This document shows, in pieces, positions 34,746 to 46,215 of a DNA stretch of 64,000 bases. The number at the start of each line of letters is the position of its first letter. Position 1 is the first letter of the stretch. The stretch is taken from NCBI RefSeq assembly GCF_029784155.1, contig NC_073692.1:240207756-240271755 (forward strand). The letters run 5' to 3'. The notes under the pieces were generated by a model. That model did not search any database and was not told where the DNA came from. It saw nothing but the letters and a program-made list of their open reading frames with translations. The DNA comes from Uranotaenia lowii (lineage: Eukaryota; Arthropoda; Insecta; Diptera; Culicidae). A program made the position numbers and the translations under genes.

Positions 34746-35176
34746 GCCTCAAAAGGGAAAAAAACAGGACGAACCAGCCCGAGGCTGAAAGTCTCTATAA
34801 TAAAGGAAAAAAAAAAGAAAAAAACAGCTTTTTACCGATAACAAAAGTCAATTTGGGGAATTCTTAAACCTCCAAGCCTACTGAGAAGCTAGTAGTAGTA
34901 TTGGTCTTGAAAAAACTCCACAGGGGTCCTTCCAGGGATACGAACTCAAACACTCACAGGATCTCAGTGAAACTTGATGTTTCCTCGGAGAGATTCCTTT
35001 TTTTCTTAACTCTAAGCGTACATCTTTTGATGATAGGATGGCTAGCATTTAACAAATGCTAAATAAACCAACCCACAGAAAGTGCACTATGCATGTCCTG
35101 ATCGGGATTCGATCTTATACCTGCTGGCTTAAAAGACTCGAAGGCTATTCTCTGCGCCACGGGCTGCGACTAATAG
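34746..35176 (-). repeat. tRNA-headed SINE-like repeat
   Basis: On the minus strand the head (about 35172-35100) reads CCCGTGGCGCAGAGAATAGC and later AGATCGAATCCCGATCAGG, resembling RNA polymerase III box A and box B in tRNA spacing. A body of about 330 bp follows, with a T-rich stretch and a block containing GACTTTCAGCCTCGGGCTGG. I could not fix a target duplication. It is not a tRNA gene because the cloverleaf does not close. Confidence 0.5.
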
Positions 35177-35355
35177 AGGTTTGATCTTTTTTCATAAAAA
35201 AGCCAGAAAATGTATGCTTCTGTTGACCTTTTTTGAGCAATTGGAAGAAAAGAAGTGGCGAAATTGTGAAAATCTTGGCGTTGGTGAAAAAATCTTGTGA
35301 AGAGTTTTAGTAGCAAGCACAGTCGAAGGCAAGTTCTATTTAAAGAAAACAAATA

Positions 35356-37060
35356 CAGTCAATCGCAAAATTGAGCGTACACACATGATTTATCGGAAAA
35401 TTTGCATTTTTCGGGGCTGAAAAGTGAATAATTAAAAACAATTTTTTTTTATTCACAAAATCCGTTCTTTTTACTCTCATGTAGTACAAAGAATTAAATT
35501 ATAACTGTAACATTTTCACTTGATTAAAAAAAAATAAACAAAAACCACCAATTCAGACGTGGCAAAATTGAGCGTCCAGTTCAAGTTTTTCTTAAAAAAC
35601 TAATTAAAACAGTTCAGGAAAAGTTCAGAAAAAGTTCATAAAAAGTTAAAATCAAACATTTAATATTTGGTATGTCCTCCTTTGGCATCCAGCACAGCCT
35701 GCAAGCGTCGTGGCATCGATTCCACAAGGTTTTTGGTCACTGTGGACGGAATACTCTCCCAGATCTCCTTAACCGCCGTCTTGAGATCCGTTTTGTTCCG
35801 TGGATTTTTAGTTTGCAGACGGTGCTTAACTTCCCACCATAGATGCTCGATAGGGTTCAAGTCAAGTGATTGGGGAGGTGTTCTGAGTTGATTGGGGACA
35901 TTATAGAGCAGCCACTCTCGAACGATGTAAGCGGTGTGTTTGGGATCGTTGTCTTGTTGGAAGTAGTAATCTTGTGGCAGATCCAATTTTTGTACGGAAG
36001 GTTTCAGGTTACGTTTCAGGATGTTCATATAACCCATTTTGTCGTATCGATAAACTCCATGGTTCCAGTTCCAGAAGCCGCCATTGAACCCCATAGCATC
36101 TAGCTTCCACCACCATGTTTTACAGTAGGAACCAAATTTTGAACCTGAAGCTCGGTTCTTGGTTTTCTCCACACCATATGTCTTCCATCTGATCCGAAGA
36201 GGTTAGTTTTAGTCTCGTCAGTAAAAAGGACATTGTTCCAGAACTCCTTGGGCTTATTTACGTATGCTTTTGCGAGCTCCAGTCGTTTCTTCATATTTAC
36301 CTTTGAGATGAAGGGCTTCTTACGGGCAACACGACCTCTTAGATTGTTCCTGTGAGCTACCCGCCGGACAGTATCTGCACTCAACGGTCTTCCTATGGTT
36401 CCGGCAACATTGGAAGTCAGTTTCGGAATATGTACTTGTTTTAGGGCTCTTTCGCAATGTTCGCACAACTATTCGTTCATCAGCAGAAGTCAGGATTCGT
36501 TTGCGTCCTCTACCGGCAAGGTTTTTCAAGGTTCCCTCGTTTTTCCACTTGTTTACGATTTTATGCACTGTAGAATGGGTACTTCCGACAGAAGCTGCTA
36601 TTTCCCGCAATGACTTTCCGCGATAACACATACTTATTATCATGGTTCGCCTAGCAATATCCGTTTCCTTCCTTTTGGTTGCCATTTTGAATTTTAAAAA
36701 TCGAAAACGAGCAACAATCAAAAAAGAACACTGTCAAAGCAGCTGTTGGATATTGACATCACACACTGACAAAAAAACAGCACGGTAAATCGCAATGATC
36801 TTTTATGCATGGATTTTTTTTTCCAGAGAAATGAAAGGTGTACGCTTAATTTTGCAGTGCTGAAAACAGAGATCTTGTTCTACTTTTTGGATTTAAAAGT
36901 TGAGAAAAATCTTTTTTCAAAATTGGCTTAAACGTATAGCTAATCAAATGTTTGAATAAAGTATGTGCAATCAAAGGCAACAGAAATAAAATGTATTTAA
37001 TACCAAACTAAGCAAAACCATCGACAGTCAAGTGTGTACGCTCAATTTTGCGATTGACTG
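35356..37060 (-). mobile_element. Tc1-type transposon, full length but dead
   Basis: TA duplications lie at 35354-35355 and 37061-37062. The terminal inverted repeats begin CAGTCAATCGCAAAATTGAG and match at both ends for about 29 bp. The 1,705-bp length fits Tc1 elements. The transposase gene lies on the minus strand and is broken. Both ends are intact, so the copy could still be moved by a transposase supplied elsewhere. Confidence 0.95.
35660..36685 (-). pseudogene. Tc1-family DD34E transposase, frameshifted
   Basis: The enzyme cuts and rejoins DNA at TA sites. From ATG at 36685: MATKRKETDIARR, then a helix-turn-helix (YRGKSLREIAASVGSTHSTV), an AT-hook-like GRGRKR, a second DNA-binding domain (KLTSNVAGTIGRPLSADTVR), then the catalytic triad: D in FTDET (36217-36219), D in QQDNDPKHTA (35951-35953) and E in LDLNPIEHLWWEVK (35846-35848). 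There are exactly 34 residues between the second D and the E, so DD34E. The catalytic residues survive, but the frame shifts near 36440, meets a TAG after KHGGGS (about 36100) and shifts again near 36050. About 340 codons, the normal family length. Confidence 0.93.
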
Positions 37061-37320
37061 TATATGGAGTTCTACGGAAGGTATTTGGAGCCATTCTTAA
37101 TAATTTTTCGTTCGCCAAAATTCCCAAGAATTTTAATAAAATTCCCAAGAATTTTTATATTCAATTTGATTGTACATAAACAAGTTATAGGTTGTAGAAG
37201 TTTAGTCTGTATGAGTAAATTCACTGCGACCAATTTATCTGATCTATTGTGGAATAATCCAATTTAATATTTGTCTGTCATCATTAATCGAGAGGTCAGT
37301 TGTAGTCGAAGTCGAGACAT

Positions 37321-39534
37321 ACACACAAAATTTCTGAGCCTCAACTTAGCAAAAATTGGCCATTACTTTCCGTTAGCAAAAAAAATTTTTACTGTCGAAT
37401 TAGCATTTTCCATTTTTGTTTCGAAATTCGCTCAATTTGAGTAAAAAACCTCATTTGCTACTAACTTTAGTATTTAAAGTAGCATGGACCCAAACTTTTA
37501 GCTTGTACTCGAACCGCAGTCAACGTTTGGTTTTGGCGCGTTTTATTTTGTTTTCTTCGGGTCAGTGCGGTTGATCGCGATTTCAGAACGCTTCGATTCC
37601 GTTTTTAATATAAAATGTCATTTTTATCAACTAGTGTGCCGGTTAGAATGTTTTTTTTTTATCGTTTCCGGGGAAGTTCATTCCAGCTGTCCGTCGCGGA
37701 CGAAATTGTAAGGCTATAGCATATCCGTATTCTCCTGCTCCGATTTCCGAAGGCTTCTGGTTATCATGATGACTGTTCGGGTGAACCTTCGGCGGATGTC
37801 TGATTTTTGTCCGGGTTGAAACGGTGAGAATGGTAGGTAAGATATTGTTAAAAAGTTAAGGAAATTTGCAACATTTTTTTTTTATTTTTCAGTAAGATGT
37901 TTCGAAAAAAGATGCCCCCGCTTTATGGCCGGCCAGAGGAACAAAACATTAGCGGGCATCGAGCGGGATGTTCCAAACAAACGCACGAAACAAGACGAAG
38001 AAACCGGTACCATACAGGTGATAGAGCCCTTTTAATCGAGTGTCAATGGTGCGCGATGGCAGCAAGATCGAGCAGCACAATTATCAAGATAAGAAGAGGC
38101 TGATTTTGCCTCCAAATTGTTGGTAAGTACTTTTCTAAAATGCATAATGTTTATATTTTGGAAAAAAATTAACTAAATTGCACAACTATTTCTAGTTTAG
38201 AAACTGACACGAACCGGAAATCAAGCAGTGGATATAATCTCCAGATTCGACTCGATCATCGAAAAAAGGAGCAAAAACTTTTAGAAATTGTAACATGGGA
38301 ACTTCCCATTGGGAATGATTGCCGTCATAGCTTCCAGTTTTGATTAAACCGGGTAAGTAAATACCGAATTAAAGGGCAATACCGGATTTTTTTTATACTC
38401 TTGTATGATGAAGCGCACTTCTCACAGCAATTCCTTTACTTGCGACAAATCAATTGGCTTTAAATTGTTTAATTTAATAACATGTTTAGTTTAACTATTG
38501 TCTTACGGAATTTAAGTTTAATTTGGGTATGATTTGTATGAAAATTGCAACCTCAGTAGCTTGGAAAGCATCAAACTAGTAAGATAGGGTTTCTTTTTTT
38601 ATTTATTTATATGTACTTATCTCCCAACCGAAAGACAAGTTTAAAGTGCCAAAACTAAAAATCACTATAATAAAGATATTTAAAAAAAATTTAAACTATA
38701 AGGAACTAAACGCTTATTTGCCCGGTTAAGTTTTTTTCGTGTAGCATTATGATTCCTTGACCATCATTGCTGCTATTAGTTTCAGCTACATCATTCTAAA
38801 ATGTGCGATTCTGATGATATTAATTTTCGTTTTGTTACAGGTTACAAGAAGAATGTCGATAAAACAGCCGAGACTGTCGACGATCTATGTCATCAGCACG
38901 TAGGGACACGAATTGTTCCGCAGCATTTGTATCTACTGATAAGTTGGTATATTTCTATGCAGATGCAGAGAAAAAAAAATAAAATTCCTATTTTGCAGTT
39001 TGATCCAGTGAATTGCCGAAGAGCTCCGGCGAATTGAGTAGCCTTAACTCAGTTCCAGGCTAAATGTGTTCCAAATCTCCATGATTAATTCAACTCCACG
39101 GAAGCGGAAAGAGCAGCTAACCAATCTGCTGTAGATCACCAACCGGATGCCGACAAAGGAAACTTCAACATCAGTGTATTTGGATCTCTTGTATTTTGGT
39201 AGGATAAATAGTGTGTTATAAATTATTATGAAAATTAAGGAATATAAAATGGTGAACCGATGATAGTTTTTTTTCATCTTTACCGAAAACATTTATAAAT
39301 TGAAAATTGAATTTCACTGAAATTTTAGTAAAGTTAAAAAAAAAATTGTTTTGCTAAAATTGTAGCAAATCATAATTTTTTTTGCTGAAAAATAAGTAAA
39401 AATTTAGTCTAGACACTTTTGACGATTATGCTAAAATTTCAGTAAAAAAAAATTGCTAATTTGATTGCTAAATTTCTAGCTGGTCAAATTTGAGCAAAAT
39501 TTTGCTAAATTCCGGCCTCGAAAATTTTGTGTGT
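37321..39534. mobile_element. Inverted-repeat element carrying exon-like segments
   Basis: The left end reads ACACACAAAATTTCTGAGCC and the right end, reverse complemented, ACACACAAAATTTTCGAGGC. Both continue into about 200 bp of AT-rich sequence built of TTTAGCAAAATT / TTTTGCTAAATT words. The interior is GC-richer and holds four segments separated by canonical splice sites. I could not define a clean target duplication. No transposase is recognised. It may be a non-autonomous element that captured spliced host sequence, or the reduced remains of an intron-bearing transposase gene. Confidence 0.5.
37893..38122 (+). other. Exon-like segment between consensus splice sites
   Basis: An acceptor (TTTTTTTTTATTTTTCAG) precedes it and the donor GTAAGTAC follows. 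It contains ATG at 37897 and stays open for 68 codons (MFRKKMPPLYGRPEEQNISG and onward) with many Arg residues; no domain is recognised. Companion segments: one ending at 37836 before GTAAGA, 38196-38352 (acceptor TTTCTAG, donor GTAAGTAA), and one starting at 38841 after TTTTGTTACAG. Four aligned sites in one orientation exceed what I expect by chance, but the product is unknown. Confidence 0.35.
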
Positions 39535-39559
39535 AGATACATAATTTCAGTTTGGGATG

Positions 39560-40770
39560 GTCTTTCTTATTAGTCCCACCATTAGACCCACTAAATATAA
39601 TCGGGCGTTAGGATTCGCTCACCATGATTTTTAAGCTTATGTGTCATAATATATCCACAGTCGCACTTTAAGTGCTCTGCAGTTTCTACTTCAGTTTTAC
39701 AGAACCGGCACATATCATTTCTGAGTTTGCCATTTTTTTAAAACTGTTTTCAGATCACTTTTCGACGGTCTCAAAAGGTCACAAGTTCTCTTTGAGTCGG
39801 GCTTTATGAATCTTTCTGATTGCCTAGCATCAGTAGCCACAAGTCATTGAAATTTTATTTTCATATTTTCTCAAGTGTTTAATTCACTGTTAAGTGCACA
39901 GGTTGATACTGCCCAGGAAGGTTCCGGCCCAGTCATTGGCCCTCCAGATCCTCTACTAGTCGGTATATCCTGTCGTAGATACTAGTAATTTTTAAAAATT
40001 TACTTCTTCGATGCGGAATGGCGTCCTTCGTTTTCAAATTTAGTCGATAGATCGATCAGTGTAATCCAATATCCTTTTGGAATCCCTTATTCAAGGATGT
40101 ATTGGTTCAGCTTTTATCAATGTCATTCAAAACTCATCACGACAGCTTCAATGAAATTCAGCATGAAAGAAAGTTCATATTTTTTCCAGTGCCTTCATAT
40201 TACCACAGTTTATTATGGTTTTGTGTTATTATTAGATTGATCCAACTCGCCATCCAAGTGCGCTTTGATCAAAATACTAACTTCGTCACAAAGGAAAGAA
40301 ATTTAAGTTCTAAAAAAGGTAAACATCATTGTAAATTATATATTTGATTTTTTTTATTATTTTTTATTTTTCATTTTCATATGTTTCAGGGTCCTTCTCC
40401 TACATATCCGTTCTTTGATTTCCTTCTATGCCCCAGTGACCTTTTTTATTGGGGTCCCCAATAAAGGTTCACCTGGTTTTTTTTTATTGATAATTGATTT
40501 AAAGCGTTAATACAATCATTGGAGCTTTTAGAGCTTGTAACGCTGCTTGACTGTCTGAGAATATACATATATTAGCGTGTCTATACATCCTCTTCAAACG
40601 AATTGCCACGCCAGAATAAATCGCATGTAGCATTGTAATTCATTTTTGAGCCGTCAGTGAAAAAAGATGAAGATCCCATTCTAGTTTAAGGGCCACCCTG
40701 TGCCCAGAATAATCTATCCGAATCAATAACTTCGAAACTTGTGTAAAAATTTGGTTTGTTTACCATCCAG
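39560..40770 (-). pseudogene. LINE ORF2 C-terminus with RNase H domain, heavily decayed
   Basis: On the minus strand from 40700 down: FFTDGSKMNYNA (the first RNase H acidic block), then IFSDSQAALQALKAP (40558-40515, the DSQAAL block), then a GHWGIEGNQRTDM block matching the late RNase H motif, each reached by frameshift. About 700 bp further on is NDMCRFCKTEVETAEHLKCD (near 39717-39660), the CCHC-like cysteine motif at the end of ORF2 in R1, I and LOA-type LINEs. No frame is continuous and the reverse transcriptase is not in the window, so this is a 5'-truncated fossil of a different clade from the 14-18 kb LINE, which lacks RNase H. Confidence 0.75.
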
Positions 40771-40847
40771 TCTTGAACGGACGTAAGTTAATCATTTTTT
40801 TACTAGTAGTAGTATTTGAAAAAGGACAGGATCTTTATTGTCACTCT

Positions 40848-41257
40848 ATATACAAAAAGCATTTTCTGTTTGTTTAGCTACGATTACCTCAGTCGTCTTT
40901 AGACCTAGAGAGCTGAAATTTAGCAAGGGTGCTCAATAGGTCCAGGAAAATGAAAAATGATTTTAAATTTTCGTAGGACCCCTTTCCAAGGAGGTCGTCT
41001 ATACAATAACGGATAATCGATTCCTGCATTCAATTTTTGAATCAGATGTCAGAAAAAGGGGTCATCCATATGAACTATTGAATGTTTTTGCAATAATTGT
41101 GTTACTTTTGATCGAATCGATTCATACACGGGAGTTTTACAGGCCGGACGATCTTCTCCTGATTTCAAATTTTGTATTTGACTTCAGAAAAAGGGATTTT
41201 CCCCCATCACTTATTTAAAAAAAAACAGCGAAACGAAGTTTGTACGGGATCAGCTAG
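40848..41257 (-). mobile_element. AGCTGAYCCG-family fragment, minus strand
   Basis: The reverse complement begins CTAGCTGATCCCGTACAAAC at 41257, a variant of the start of copies A, B and 26240, and runs to a TATATAGAGTGAC end near 40848. Internal words such as TCAGAAAAAGGG repeat twice (41046 and 41184). No coding capacity. Confidence 0.6.
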
Positions 41258-41864
41258 TTGTCTATAAGTTACATTCACATTACAGGAAATTTGAATCCAC
41301 AACTATAGGGAGAAGTAGGCGTGTTTTTCGTGTCAGCGATTTTTTTTAATAATTTCATCGATACAAAAAGTAATATACAGTGAAATGTTTAAAGAAGAAG
41401 TTAACGGATGACAAGATGTGTGTAGAAATGTTGATAACCGGATGTGGCTCAAACGGCATTGTGGTTTTGAATGAATTGCTGTATGAAATTCGCTGCGAGT
41501 GACTGTGTTGGAGGCTCCAAAGCAGCCTATCTCAAAGTCAATGAAGGAAGTCAGCCGAGAAAATCTTTCCCGTTTGACGGTAGCATTGCAATAGGTTGAG
41601 AAAGTGAAGTCCCGAATCAGGAATTCTCGGTCACGCTGTGAGGCCTGGAAAATGGAACTCAAAAGTGGAACAGTATCTACGGTGTCATTGAAAGGCACTA
41701 TCAATCGATCGTGTGGAACTTAAGTGAAGATTTATGTATTTAGGTGGGGTACACGCTGCGAAGAGACGAGAACGAGATTTACGAAAAGATGCTTGACTGG
41801 AATCCAGAAAGACATTGAAGAATAGGCAGATCTAGAAGCTCACAGAAACGTATTCTATTTAGCC
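41258..41864. other. No gene recognised
   Basis: Contains a 123-codon minus-strand frame (41333-41704) without domain or neighbours that support it. Confidence 0.45.
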
Positions 41865-41867
41865 TAA

Positions 41868-42166
41868 GAGAAAGTTCACTTGTGTTGGGAAAAAGTGGTA
41901 GAAATTTTGACACTTACGGCACATTTTGAAAACTTTGCCATGCAAAAACATTTTCAAGGTCAGTGGCCTTCTATTTTTTTTACAACACATGTTGTATTTT
42001 CGCATGCTGTGATGCAAAAATAGCAATATTTCTATCACATATGGCTGAAATAGAAACAGTGTTACAAAAAATACAACGCCCCAAGATCTTGAAAACATTT
42101 TGTATGGTAAAATTTTCAAAATGTCAAAATTTCTACCACTTTTTCCCAACACCAGTGAACTTGCTC
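41868..42166. mobile_element. Fold-back MITE with TAA duplication (Harbinger-like)
   Basis: Ends GAGAAAGTTCACTTGTGTTG and (reverse complemented right end) GAGCAAGTTCACTGGTGTTG. The inverted repeats extend about 90 bp with some mismatches, around a 115-bp centre. TAA flanks both sides (41865-41867 and 42167-42169), fitting the 3-bp TWA target of PIF/Harbinger elements. At 299 bp it codes for nothing. A solo end occurs at 23074. Confidence 0.8.
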
Positions 42167-42169
42167 TAA

Positions 42170-43970
42170 GAAATTAGAATTGTTGAATTTCTTGACGGTT
42201 TCGAGATTTTGCGATTATTGATAATAACTACTGGCAAAACTATTTAAGCCCGTTTTCCAAACATGACTTATTCAAAAAAATGTTTTTTTTAAAAGTTTTA
42301 TACATTTTTAGTTTCCTTAAAGGAAAATAGTATCATTAGTTATTTGTCAGAGCAAATTGAGCTGACTGCACCGATGACGCACCTCGAGACGCTTATCGGA
42401 TCTCTTTTAATGTCGGCAAAACCTCCGCAAACACTGAGCTGGCAAACATAATCAAATCAGAGTTGTGCTGTTCAAAATGATAAGAAAGCAAAATTTCCCA
42501 AGCTCCCTCCAGGGGTACAAGGAAACACAAACTCAACCGCTGCTGGGTCCATGGATGTGTCAACACCATTTTCGAACTTTTGCTCCCGCAACGATTCAAA
42601 AAGCTCCACTCGGAAATCGCGATAACGGAAAATTGCAAACCACACCGTTTGGCAAACAAAATCAATCACCCCAATAATTTTCACTCGATCTGCGAAAAGG
42701 TGCGACACCGGCTGCTGCCGCAATCATCAGTATCATCATCATTGATAGAGCCGCCACCAGTCATCACCATTACCATCATGTGATTGTCTTCAAAGAAATC
42801 ATCGCGAAATCATCAACTTTTATGGTTGTTTTTGTTTGAAAATCGAATAGAAAATAAGGAAATAAGCTGGCAAATGTCGTACAGATCCTTTGAAATGGCA
42901 TTAAAAAAAACACTTTGGTTTAAGTTATATTCTTGAAGGAAGTTTTTTTTAAGCATTTTCTACCTTCTAGACAACCATTTCAAGAAAATTTCATTTGGCG
43001 AATGAATAGTTTCAAATTTTGTAACAGTAGGCTGATGACTCGAGTCAAAGCGAACAGTTACCTCAAACAATTGCTTTCAAAAAACGGAAAAGTGGTTATT
43101 TCCAGTTGATACAAAAAAAAAAGGAAAAAAAGCCTCAAATCTGTCACGTGTTCAGCTGAAAAGACGAACATTTTCCGACCGAATGAAATCAAAATTACAC
43201 ATTGGCAGCGAAAAGAAAAGTGTTTGAAGGAGCAGAGTTGGACAGCAGCAAAGCAGCAAAAAAAAAAACACAAGTTCAAGAGGAAGAATGATGTGAAAAC
43301 GCCCTCGAGGGAAAATTCCACACTCCCCAGCCATGGTTGGACGCTTCAGAAGATGAGCGAACGGAAAAAAAAACTTACCTCGAAGCTTTTCCGGTGGAAA
43401 ACACTCCTTTCGGCGCCTTGAGACCATTCCGAGGGTAACTGAATCTATTTTGTACCAAAACATTTTAATCTTTCCTTTTTCAAGTTCAATACATTTTTGT
43501 ATGTTAACTTTTGTGAAAATTGACATACCCGACTAAAAGTGCGTTTACCATAGCTAGACGGATTTGCGAAAAGTGGCACTTGGCTGTTCACGCGTCTTTC
43601 CAACACCAACAAATGTAACGGGACAAAATGAGAAAAAAAAAGAAATACACATTTTCATCCCTCATTCATCTTGGAATTCGGAAAATTCGATCAAAATTAC
43701 AGGTGAGATACGTGACAAATCTGTCAATTTTTGTGCCAGCAAATTGAGCACCCTTATGGCGGAAACGTGTACTCTTGTACTTGTATTCAGCAGACCTAGC
43801 CGCTTGAAGAGGAAGAAAACAAAAATATCAAAATGTTCTTAAATCAAATTTGTTTCTTTATTCTTTAAATATGAACCCATCTATTTTAAAACTGCATAAA
43901 AATGTCAATAAATTCAGGCAATGATGAACAGAAATTGAGATTAAGAGAATTATACCATTTTTTGATTTTT
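42170..43970. other. No gene recognised; low-copy looking
   Basis: GC-richer at 42350-42780 and 43200-43440. Overlapping short frames on both strands without domains. Contains a CATCATCATCATT / CACCATTACCATCATG simple repeat near 42725-42780. Confidence 0.45.
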
Positions 43971-43974
43971 TGTT

Positions 43975-45956
43975 TTGCTAATTTTCGTTTCATTTGTATT
44001 TTTCGATATTTTGGTCATTCTTGTCATATTTGAAATTTTTGACATTTTTGCCATTTCTGTCATTTTTGTCATGTTTGAAATTTTTTACATTTCTGCCATT
44101 TTTATCATAGTTGTCATTTTTGTCATTTTTGTCATTTTTGTCATTTTTGTCATTTTTGTCATTTTTTTCATTTTTGTCATTTTTGTCATTTTTGTCATTT
44201 TTGTCGTTTTTGTCATTTTTGTCATTTTTGTCTTTTTTGTCATTTTTGTCATTTTTGTAATTTTTGTTATTTTTGTCATTTTTGTCATTTTTGTCATTTT
44301 TGTAATTTTTGTCATTTTTGTAATTTTTGTCATTTTTGTCATTTTTGTTATTTTTGTCATTTTTGTCATTTTTGTCATTTTTGTCATTTTTGTCATTTTT
44401 GTCATTTTTGTCATTTTTGTCATTTTTGTCATTTTTGTCATTTTTGTCATTTTTGTCATTTTTGTCATTTTTGTCATTTTTGTCATTTTTGTCATTTTTG
44501 TCATTTTTGTCATTTTTGTCATTTTTGTCATTTTTGTCATTTTTGTCATTTTTGTCATTTTTGTCATTTTTGTCATTTTTGTCATTTTTGTCATTTTTGT
44601 CATTTTTGTCATTTTTGTTATTTTTGTCATTTTTGTCATTTTTGTCATTTTTGTCATTTTTGTCATTTTTGTCATTTTTGTCATTTTTGTCATTTTTGTC
44701 ATTTTTGTCATTTTTGTCATTTTTGTCATTTTTGTCATTTTTGTCATTTTTGTCATTTTTGTCATTTTTGTCATTTTTGTCATTTTTGTCATTTTTGTCA
44801 TTTTTGTCATTTTTGTCATTTTTGTCATTTTTGTCATTTTTGTCATTTTTGTCATTTTTGTCATTTTTTGTCATTTTTGTCATTTTTGTCAGTTTTGTCA
44901 TTTTTGTCATTTTTGTCATTTTTGTCATTTTTGTCATTTTTGTCATTTTTGTCATTTTTGTCATTTTTGTCATTTTTGTCATTTTTGTCATTTTTGTCAT
45001 TTTTGTCATTTTGTCATTTTTGTCATTTTTGTCATTTTTGTCATTTTTGTCATTTTTGTCATTTTTGTCATTTTTGTCATTTTTGTCATTTTTGTCATTT
45101 TTGTCATTTTTGTCATTTTTGTCATTTTTGTCATTTTTGTCATTTTTGTCATTTTTGTCATTTTTGTCATTTTTGTCATTTTTGTCATTTTTGTCATTTT
45201 TGTCATTTTTGTCATTTTTGTCATTTTTGTCATTTTTGTCATTTTTGTCATTTTTGTCATTTTTGTCATTTTTGTCATTTTTGTCATTTTTGTCATTTTT
45301 GTCATTTTTGTGATTTTTGTCATTTTTGTGATTTTTGTCATTTTTGTCATTTTTGTCATTTTTGTCATTTTTGTCATTTTTGTCATTTTTGTCATTTTTG
45401 TCATTTTTGTCATTTTTGTCATTTTTGTCATTTTTTGTAATTTTTGTCATTTTTGTCATTTTTGTCATTTTTGTCATTTTTGTCATTTTTGTCATTTTTG
45501 TCATTTTTGTCATTTTTGTCATTTTTGTCATTTTTGTCATTTTTGTCATTTTTGTCATTTTTGTCATTTTTGTCATTTTTGTCATTTTTGTCATTTTTGT
45601 CATTTTTGTCATTTTTGTCATTTTTGTCATTTTTGTCATTTTTGTCATTTTTGTCATTTTTGTCATTTTTGTCATTTTTGTCATTTTTGTCATTTTTGTC
45701 ATTTTTGTCATTTTTGTCATTTTTGTCATTTTTGTCATTTTTGTCATTTTTGTCATTTTTGTCATTTTTGTCATTTTTGTCATTTTTGTCATTTTTGTCA
45801 TTTTTGTCATTTTTGTCATTTTTGTCATTTTTGTCATTTTTGTCATTTTTGTCATTTTTGTCATTTTTGTCATTTTTGTCATTTTTGTCATTTTTGTCAT
45901 TTTTGTCATTTTTGTCATTTTTGTCATTTTTGTCAGTTTGGTAATTTTTGCCATTT
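43975..45956. repeat. 9-bp satellite ATTTTTGTC, about 2 kb
   Basis: Roughly 200 tandem copies of ATTTTTGTC. The left edge (43975-44345) is degenerate and the core is nearly homogeneous, the usual pattern of unequal exchange. Three small indels shift the register (a 10-bp unit near 44865, an 8-bp unit near 45008, a 10-bp unit near 45432). Because 9 is a multiple of 3 and the unit has no stop in any of several frames, long open frames exist on both strands (VIF, SFL, HFC, KMT and KND tripeptide repeats, up to 693 codons). None is credible as protein. Confidence 0.98.
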
Positions 45957-46055
45957 AATGAATGAAATCTCTTCACATCGAACATGTAAATATTTAAAAT
46001 TAGTTGGAACTTTCAAACGAATTACCCAAGTTTTACTCCATTTTTTACTAAAGTA

Positions 46056-46215
46056 GGAAGGAGGCACCCCTTTTTATGAGGGTGGGGTTTCAAAATTCGT
46101 ACGAACCATTCCCGGCCTCATAAAGTTTTCCACGTCGATTTTCGCGTCGATCTGATCAGTATTTTCCGCGTCCATGAAGGACATACAGAAATAATAACAA
46201 GACGTTTATATAGGG
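46056..46215 (+). mobile_element. AGCTGACCCG-family 3'-end fragment
   Basis: GGAACCATTCCCGGCCTCA-like block followed by a TCGGTTCAGT-like block and an ACGTTTATATAGGG end parallels 26690-26843 and 2960-3079. The fragment is about 160 bp. Its right edge runs into TATAGGGTAGAAGCCCTAGT, which looks like the left terminus of yet another TA-flanked MITE. Confidence 0.45.

Noticed and set aside
35100..35176. Functional tRNA gene on the minus strand
   Set aside because: Box A and B resemblance only; arms do not close into a cloverleaf and it continues into a SINE-like body.
37321..39534. LTR retrotransposon
   Set aside because: The terminal repeats are inverted rather than direct, and no gag, protease or integrase motif is visible.
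43975..46056. Very long open frames on both strands (up to 693 codons)
   Set aside because: They are translations of a 9-bp satellite whose unit contains no stop in these frames; no start context, domain or non-repeat sequence.
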